In this document: in pieces, positions 27,180-33,436 of the stretch
Layout of the letters: the number at the start of each line of letters is the position of its first letter
Numbering within the stretch: position 1 is the stretch's first letter
Notes under the pieces: generated by a model
What the model was told of the DNA's origin: nothing
The model's input: the letters and a program-made list of their open reading frames with translations, nothing else
Database searches by the model: none
Program-made: the position numbers and the translations under genes
NCBI GenBank assembly: GCA_937128235.1
Contig: CAKZMG010000227.1
Location: 1 to 33,436, forward strand
From: an uncultured Verrucomicrobiales bacterium
GTDB taxonomy: Bacteria; Verrucomicrobiota; Verrucomicrobiia; Verrucomicrobiales; Akkermansiaceae
DNA length: 33,436 nucleotides
Direction: 5' to 3'

Positions 27180-30100
27180 ATGGCGGCTAACGAAAAAGAC
27201 ATTGAACTAGGGAATTACCGGGTACTTAAAAACGGTGATGGACAGAATTGGGAACTAGGCAAAGGAGCCTTCGGAACCACCTATAAAGCAGAGCATAAGC
27301 ATCTTCCCAGATTTTGTGCTCTCAAAGTCATCAATGAGAGCTTAATTCGTAGATCAAATTCTAAGCAAAGATTTCTCCAGGAGGCACAGGCTGCATCCTT
27401 ACTAGAACATCTGAATATTGCTCAAATCTATGATTTCGGGGAGTCTGATGGCATCTTCTATTATGCCATGACCTATTGTGCTGGGCATGATTTAGAAGCC
27501 TTCGCTAAAGCCAATGGACCACAGCCCTGGTCAGCCGTGAAGAGGATGGCTAAGCAGATATTTTCTGCACTTACAGAAGCGCATGGTAAGGGCTTGCTCC
27601 ACCGAGACATCAAGCCGTCTAACATCATGCTTTCAGAAAATGATGGGACGATGAATCTTAAGTTGATCGACTTCGGCTTAGTAAAAGTACTAGAGCAGAG
27701 CTCAAATCATAAAACCAATGTCCTACTTACAAATGAAGGTGGATTTTTAGGAAGCCCGCTTACCGCCTCTCCGGAGCAGCTAAAGGAAGAAGAGCTGGAT
27801 GAGAGAAGTGATCTGTTTTCAGTGGGAGTGACCTTGTGGTATCTGCTGGAAGGCGGCTCGCCATTTGAGCATACCTCTACGGCTCAGCTCGTTCACCATA
27901 GACTGAAATCTGACCGATACGATGACGAGTTCCCAGCTGGTCTGGAGCCGGAGGCAGTAGCGATTTTATCTAAACTGCTGCGCAAAGATCAGTCCGAGCG
28001 ATATGCTTCTGCACGGGAAGTTTTAGCAGATTTAGAAGACCCTGAATTGAAGGTTCCAGCTTCTGAAGAGACACCACAAGAAGATAAAAATGCAGGTGTG
28101 TATGCTAGTATTATTCCAGAAGGCTTCGATGTGAATAGCCTCAAAGAGCAGGTCGAAGAGGTGAATGTAGATTGGTCAGAGATCTGGGAGATACTTGAAA
28201 TTGTCCACCAAGATGTTCACGGCACACTCTATAACTGCGTGAGTAAACAAGACGCAGATATCAAGAGTTCTATCTTTTTTCCAGATCCACAAGATGCCGC
28301 TTTTTCGGAAGTCATTTCAAATGCAGATAAACTTCTCGCTAGCGATGTGCAGATTCTTTCCCCATTCGTGCATCGAGGTGAGTATGATGAAGCAGTCTGC
28401 TTCTTATCCACCCCCTATCCACTGGCTGATGTGAGTCTGCTCATTAAGCAAGTAGGGGAACTTAGGTTCTCAAAGTATAGCCATCTTTTTCACAGTATTG
28501 CGAATGCTATCGATGAGAGTGCGAGCATCGGGATGCCAGGATTACAGCTATCGCATAATGAGATAAAGCTAGCCTTCGCAGACCAGCCATTACATCTCTC
28601 CAAAGAACAATGGGCAAGTCATTTCAACAAGGGTGCAGCAGCTGGAAGTGACATCATTGATACAATTGAAGTGTTCGGTATCCCTAAGTTTGTTGATGCG
28701 CAGTCCGTGGATGATGTGTCGATGACGCTCAGTAATGAAGACTTGGCAACGTCCACGATCTCAAGTTTTGCAGGATTTATCTACAGTGCAGTTTCTGGGA
28801 TGAAAGTGAAGCAGAGCGCCTATCTCACGCCTTCAGCCCATGTCTCTACATCGAATCTAGCGGAAGAGTCAAATGACTATATTAGTAAAGTCATAGCGGC
28901 AGAAATAATGCCAGCTTCTGCCTCAGAGTTCTTAGCGACTTTGAGTGAAATGGAGAACACTTCCACAGATCCATCAGCGTCTATCTTTAGCACGCAGGAG
29001 ATGAAAGGTCAGCGGAAAAGCTTCCTCATCGATGCGCATAAGTCGATGTCTGGAGCGAGTGGTCAATTTGAAGTTCCAAAAACAGTAAAGCATGCGCCAG
29101 CACCGGCACCTGCACCCACGCCTGCTGCAAGCCCATCTACTGTGGGGGCAAATGCTATTTCAGATCCTAACGAAATTATCGAGGAAGTTGATTTTGAGAT
29201 TGAAACTTTTGATGAGCCTGAAGCTCTCCCTGTGACAAAGAAGATTACTCAGAAATCTCACAAGAAATCAGCACCAGCAACACCTTCGCCAGCAGTTAAA
29301 AAGCCCGTACAAAAAAAAGAAGAGAAGAATGACAGTAAACAGAAATCCGTGTTAGTTCCTTTGCTACTTTTGTTTGGTGTATTAGGAGCTGGTGGTTACT
29401 TTGGTTCTAAATATCTGTTAGACGGCGGAAAAGATAAACCAGAAGATACTACTGCGGGCACTACTGCTGATACTAATACGGATGAAACCAAGGAACAGTC
29501 TGATGCTTCTCCTGAAACTCCGCCCGAGTCTGCGGTTCCTGGTAGTGAAAAAATCACGTTTACTTTTACCGATCTAAAAGGCTTGGAAGTAAGTGATTCA
29601 GATTCATTTGCGATATACTCAGAAGAAGGAAAGGAACTAGGCACGCTCAATCCTGGGAGTGGTGGAAAATTTTCTGTGAATCTGGAACCCGATGTTTTTG
29701 AGGGATGGTCTGATGCACCGTTATTGATCAAACTGAAATCTAACACGCACAGGATAGCTCCTATTAAACTCAGTAAAACTGATCTAACAGGATCAGATGG
29801 GAATCATGAATACACTAGCCAACTAGACATCGTTCCAAGCAGGATTGTGAAATTTAAGTCAGTGGTGAAATTTGCTGGGCAGGAAACTGCTGACACTGCT
29901 GAGCTGATAAAAGAATTTCTTTACCTCGTGGGTGATGATGGAGTTAAGCATAAAAAAGAAATTATTGGTGATCAAGTAATGCTGATTTTACCGATGGATA
30001 CTGCATTCCCCATCAAGACAAAACTTGTTTTCCCTGGTTGTGAGAAGGTCACGAAGTCGATTGATGCCGAAACGGAGAGCTATGTGTGGGACATCCAGTT

Positions 30101-31016
30101 ATCCAAGAAAGTAGTTAAAATCTATGGACTGCCTCCTCATGATAAATTGAGATTTAAACCAAATTTAGACGCGATCAATCAACCAAAAATCAAAGAATTG
30201 CTTACAAATGGATTTGCTAATGAAGAACTTCCCACATCCAATATTGGCAATGGAATGGTAGAGATTCAGTTACCAAAATTGAAAGGTGATTTAGAAATAA
30301 TTACAGAAAACGGCAAGCACATGATGAGCATCAATAGTGATTCTGTCGCAGTCGTCTTCACCTCTAAAACTCAGAATTACTCAGCAGAGATGAGAGAACT
30401 TATTTCTTCCGCTGAGGCGGGTGTCATTGATAGCCAACACAGGCTAGGGCGAGCATTGCTCAATGGGAAAGGTGTGGATGTAGATCTAAAGTCATCTGTG
30501 TTTTGGTTCACTGTCGCCGCAGAGAGAGGAGATGTTTTAGCCAAGAACGACCTAGCATTCATGTATCTGAATGGTAAGGGAGTAGCGAAAGATAAAGATA
30601 AAGCGGCAAATTTATTTAAACAAGGTGCTGCCGAGAATAACCCGTCATCAATTAAGAACCTCGGGTTCTGTTATTTGACTGGTGCAGGTGTAGAGAAAAA
30701 CTATCAAAAAGCTGTTGAACTGTATGAGAAAGCAGCTGAGAGGGGAGTGCCCGAAGCCTACTTCTCTCTGGGGCTAATTTTTGCAACTTCAGATTACGGT
30801 ATGCTTGATCTGGAGAAAGCACTCGATAGATTCACAAAAGGGTCTGATCTAGGACACGGGCAAAGCTCTTACAACCTAGGTGTGATTTACGGTGGTGGCA
30901 TGGGCACTGTAAAACGTGATGGAGAGAAATCTATCGAATATTATAAAAAGGCGAGGAAACAAAAATATAAGCCAGCTGATGAAGCACTCAAACAGCTGGG
31001 AGTGCCTTTAGAATAG
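27180..31016 (+). CDS. Transmembrane Ser/Thr protein kinase with second degenerate kinase-like domain, single TM and C-terminal Sel1 repeats
   Basis: LGKGAFGTTYKAEH, ALKVI, LLHRDIKPSNIML, LIDFGLVK, ASPEQL; TM SVLVPLLLLFGVLGAGGYFGSKYLL; repeats of the type AAERGDVLAKNDLAFMYLNGKGVAKDKDKA. Confidence 0.93.
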   Translation: MAANEKDIELGNYRVLKNGDGQNWELGKGAFGTTYKAEHKHLPRFCALKVINESLIRRSNSKQRFLQEAQAASLLEHLNIAQIYDFGESDGIFYYAMTYCAGHDLEAFAKANGPQPWSAVKRMAKQIFSALTEAHGKGLLHRDIKPSNIMLSENDGTMNLKLIDFGLVKVLEQSSNHKTNVLLTNEGGFLGSPLTASPEQLKEEELDERSDLFSVGVTLWYLLEGGSPFEHTSTAQLVHHRLKSDRYDDEFPAGLEPEAVAILSKLLRKDQSERYASAREVLADLEDPELKVPASEETPQEDKNAGVYASIIPEGFDVNSLKEQVEEVNVDWSEIWEILEIVHQDVHGTLYNCVSKQDADIKSSIFFPDPQDAAFSEVISNADKLLASDVQILSPFVHRGEYDEAVCFLSTPYPLADVSLLIKQVGELRFSKYSHLFHSIANAIDESASIGMPGLQLSHNEIKLAFADQPLHLSKEQWASHFNKGAAAGSDIIDTIEVFGIPKFVDAQSVDDVSMTLSNEDLATSTISSFAGFIYSAVSGMKVKQSAYLTPSAHVSTSNLAEESNDYISKVIAAEIMPASASEFLATLSEMENTSTDPSASIFSTQEMKGQRKSFLIDAHKSMSGASGQFEVPKTVKHAPAPAPAPTPAASPSTVGANAISDPNEIIEEVDFEIETFDEPEALPVTKKITQKSHKKSAPATPSPAVKKPVQKKEEKNDSKQKSVLVPLLLLFGVLGAGGYFGSKYLLDGGKDKPEDTTAGTTADTNTDETKEQSDASPETPPESAVPGSEKITFTFTDLKGLEVSDSDSFAIYSEEGKELGTLNPGSGGKFSVNLEPDVFEGWSDAPLLIKLKSNTHRIAPIKLSKTDLTGSDGNHEYTSQLDIVPSRIVKFKSVVKFAGQETADTAELIKEFLYLVGDDGVKHKKEIIGDQVMLILPMDTAFPIKTKLVFPGCEKVTKSIDAETESYVWDIQLSKKVVKIYGLPPHDKLRFKPNLDAINQPKIKELLTNGFANEELPTSNIGNGMVEIQLPKLKGDLEIITENGKHMMSINSDSVAVVFTSKTQNYSAEMRELISSAEAGVIDSQHRLGRALLNGKGVDVDLKSSVFWFTVAAERGDVLAKNDLAFMYLNGKGVAKDKDKAANLFKQGAAENNPSSIKNLGFCYLTGAGVEKNYQKAVELYEKAAERGVPEAYFSLGLIFATSDYGMLDLEKALDRFTKGSDLGHGQSSYNLGVIYGGGMGTVKRDGEKSIEYYKKARKQKYKPADEALKQLGVPLE

Positions 31017-31057
31017 AAATTCATTGATATTTAAACAAATAGAGTCAATATAGTAGA

Positions 31058-31534
31058 ATGAAAAACATAATTTATAGTAAACTTAAGCACACTGGAGCAG
31101 CATTAATGATCACGCTATTAGTCAGCAGCTGTGCGCAGCAGAGTAGTGTGACCAGTGCTCCACATCGGACTCAAGCATCTAGTATGCAAATGGCTACTGT
31201 GGTGAGCAGTTATCCAATTCGAGTGACTAAGAATTCTGGAGTTGGTGCCATGGCGGGAGGTCTCGGAGCCTCAGCAATAGGGTATAAAAATTTAGGATCT
31301 GGCACAGGGAGGATTGTTGGTTCCATGCTGGGTAGCATGATTGGTAGCTTCACTGGCAGAGCGGCAGAATCTAAGATCAGAGAAACGAGTGCTCAAGAAG
31401 TGACGATAAAGATAAACAATAGAACCCACACTCTGATGAGTAAAAACTTACCTCCACTAAGACGCGGAGACACCGTAATGGCATACACAAATGTCTATGG
31501 TCATCCGCTCAGCATCAAACCAGTAAGACAATAA
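31058..31534 (+). CDS. Glycine-zipper (SlyB-like) lipoprotein
   Basis: Lipobox VSSCAQQ; GVGAMAGGLGASAIGYKNLGSGTGRIVGSMLGSMIGSFTGRAAESKIRE. Confidence 0.8.
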   Translation: MKNIIYSKLKHTGAALMITLLVSSCAQQSSVTSAPHRTQASSMQMATVVSSYPIRVTKNSGVGAMAGGLGASAIGYKNLGSGTGRIVGSMLGSMIGSFTGRAAESKIRETSAQEVTIKINNRTHTLMSKNLPPLRRGDTVMAYTNVYGHPLSIKPVRQ

Positions 31535-31538
31535 TGAT

Positions 31539-32201
31539 ATGAAACTCAAATTAACCTATGCATTACTTTGTTGTGCGATGTTTTCCTCATGCAAGGAGAC
31601 CTCAGATGTAAGCTATGAAAGAGAAGCGATAAAATTTGAGGCAGAGAGAGATGCCGCTAAAAGTCAGCTAAAGGAAAAAGAATCTCAGCTCAAGGAACTG
31701 CGCGCTGAACTCGAAGGAGTCCGCGCAGAGCTAGCTGCGAAGCCAGAGGTTCCAGAGGCTACTGCATCCACAGGGCTTCAAGTGGATTCTAATAAAGTGC
31801 GCCTCGGGCTGATGAATGAAGTAGATAAACTACAGAAAACAATTGAGACACAGAAGAAGGATATCAAGGTGAGAAATTACACGCTTGGCAAAGTGCAAAT
31901 TGATACGGATTTTCCATTCAATGCCACCGTGATCATGAATATATATTCTACTTCCAAGAACGCTGCCAACACACTCTACTGGGATGCAAAGGGAAACCTC
32001 AATGGCGAGTGGGTGCTTTCTAATACTGGTAAAAAAGAGAGTCAGGAAAATAATCCAAAGGTAGCAAATAACAACACTGGGAACTCAGCGAGGCCTCAGC
32101 CAAACACTGAGAAACCGGCAAGACCTCAAAAACCCAAACCCAAACCAACCATCCGAGCGCGTCCAGGCGAGCATGTGATTGACTGGTCAAAGGTGAAGTA
32201 A
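31539..32201 (+). CDS. Lipoprotein with coiled coil and Pro/Lys-rich tail
   Basis: MKLKLTYALLCCAMFSSCKE; heptad-like KSQLKEKESQLKELRAELEGVRAELAAK; PARPQKPKPKPTIRARPGEHVIDWSKVK. Confidence 0.75.
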   Translation: MKLKLTYALLCCAMFSSCKETSDVSYEREAIKFEAERDAAKSQLKEKESQLKELRAELEGVRAELAAKPEVPEATASTGLQVDSNKVRLGLMNEVDKLQKTIETQKKDIKVRNYTLGKVQIDTDFPFNATVIMNIYSTSKNAANTLYWDAKGNLNGEWVLSNTGKKESQENNPKVANNNTGNSARPQPNTEKPARPQKPKPKPTIRARPGEHVIDWSKVK

Positions 32202-32246
32202 GGTCACCCCGTTACCCTCCAGATGCATTAAGAAGATTTCATAAAT

Positions 32247-33436
32247 ATGGTAGGAACCATTAAACTACAACGCTCCGAGAGTAAGAGCTCCAAACCGATA
32301 GAACTAGGCAAGGGCTCTAGTTATCTTCTCAAGCGCGATGGGAAATATGCGCTCAGTCAGAATGAATCGGCAGCAGAGGCAGCTATCATAGAGCTAGCTT
32401 GGAACCGCAGACTCTGCACCTGGATGGCTACTAAGCTTAGCTCACAAGCGATCGTTTTTAAAAATGGTGAATCACTCAATGCCCAGCCTACTCGGCTCTC
32501 TAACAATGACCTGCTGAATGTAAATAATGAGGTTCAGATTCTATTCGAGAGAATTTCTAATGCACCGCTCTGGAATGGTGCGGAAGCGAATAAGCTAGAT
32601 CTCGCGGGAGTGAGCGAGCTGATTATCGGGCGGAGTAATCCTGAGAAAGACCAAGGGCAGTCGAAGCTTTGCTTAGATCAAGATAACTTTCTGATATCAA
32701 GTAACCACGCCAAACTCAGCAAAGATAAAGACCAGTGGTATATAGAAGATCTTGGTAAAATAGGCACCGAGCTAAATGGAAAACTGATCATCAATAAAGA
32801 CCGCTTGGTGTTTGGAGATCGCTTTGCCGTTGCGGATTATTTATTCGAGTTTACTGGGAAATCTTTAGTGCGTATCGATCACTTAGATGAGGGATCGATC
32901 AATGTTGAAAATATTTCTGTCACCGTCAAAGACCGCCTCACTGGTGATCCGAAAAAAATTCTCAATGACGTTAGCTGCCAAATTCAGCAAGGAGAATTTA
33001 TCGGTATTCTTGGTGGTTCTGGTCAGGGTAAATCTACTTTCCTAGATGCTCTCTGCGGGATGAGACCCGCCTCTGAGGGAACTGTGACCATCGGTGGTGT
33101 TTCTAATTTAGTCCTAGCTCAGAAGTATCCGGGAACGATTGGTTACGTGCCACAGGATGACATCGTTCACCAAGAACTCTCAGTCTATGCGGCGTTCTGG
33201 TATAGCGGGAAATTAAGACTAAAACTGGAAAGCAAGGAACTCAAAACACTGATAGATCGGACCCTAGAAACTCTTGGTCTCACAGAGCACCGGAAAAAAA
33301 TCATCAGCACGCTTTCAGGTGGGCAGCGCAAGCGTGTGAGTATCGGCATCGAGCTGCTTTCTAAGCCGTCCATCCTGTTTCTAGATGAGCCATCATCGGG
33401 GCTTGATCCCGCTACGGAGCAGTCGCTCATGGAGCT
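32247..33436 (+). CDS. FHA-domain ABC transporter ATP-binding protein (3' truncated by window end)
   Basis: Open frame from ATG 32247: FHA-like LIIGRSNPEKDQ..SSNHAKLSKDKDQWYIEDLGKIGTELNG; Walker A GGSGQGKST, signature LSGGQRKR, Walker B ILFLDEPSSGLDP. Confidence 0.93.
   Translation, partial: MVGTIKLQRSESKSSKPIELGKGSSYLLKRDGKYALSQNESAAEAAIIELAWNRRLCTWMATKLSSQAIVFKNGESLNAQPTRLSNNDLLNVNNEVQILFERISNAPLWNGAEANKLDLAGVSELIIGRSNPEKDQGQSKLCLDQDNFLISSNHAKLSKDKDQWYIEDLGKIGTELNGKLIINKDRLVFGDRFAVADYLFEFTGKSLVRIDHLDEGSINVENISVTVKDRLTGDPKKILNDVSCQIQQGEFIGILGGSGQGKSTFLDALCGMRPASEGTVTIGGVSNLVLAQKYPGTIGYVPQDDIVHQELSVYAAFWYSGKLRLKLESKELKTLIDRTLETLGLTEHRKKIISTLSGGQRKRVSIGIELLSKPSILFLDEPSSGLDPATEQSLME

Noticed and set aside
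33185-33430. ORF 33185-33430(-)
   Set aside because: Antisense to the ABC ATPase Walker B/signature region, which is clearly coding on the plus strand.
1-33436. CRISPR array, transposase, prophage or integrase
   Set aside because: Looked for regularly spaced direct repeats and integrase/transposase motifs on both strands; none seen.

Overview
Ordinary-looking bacterial chromosome segment. The gene content (paired CxPSR sulfatases, many small lipoproteins, A-rich leaders with no obvious Shine-Dalgarno, a large transmembrane Ser/Thr kinase) suggests Verrucomicrobia/PVC, but this is inferred from style and not proven. Left part: an envelope-polysaccharide operon (TMTC-like TPR membrane protein, RmlA, RmlC, AsnB). 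Middle: housekeeping and accessory genes, mostly on the minus strand (cytochrome c, polyprenyl synthase, Asd, two sulfatases, SelB with an IF-1-like gene, a DUF1016/PDDEXK nuclease beside REP-like palindromes, aldo/keto reductase, tRNA-Arg(CCU), MsrA, M48 and M32 peptidases, EamA transporter, STAS + GAF/SpoIIE phosphatase, DUF481 protein). Right part (about 24.1 kb to the end): a plus-strand run of secreted and lipoprotein genes leading into a 1278-aa Ser/Thr kinase (active kinase domain, probable pseudokinase domain, TM, Sel1 repeats), two more lipoproteins and an FHA-ABC transporter that runs off the window. This last block is my best candidate for an undescribed system: a kinase/FHA-ABC envelope signalling locus. 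Other items worth checking: tandem mini-lipoprotein genes missed by the ORF track, including one predicted to mature to CCGCGCGL; a sulfatase whose stop codon lies in the antisense of a tRNA anticodon loop; covarying 27-nt palindromes inside and beside the PDDEXK gene; an inverted repeat that could occlude a start site; and an apparent excess of the 7-mer TCTAACA/TGTTAGA.
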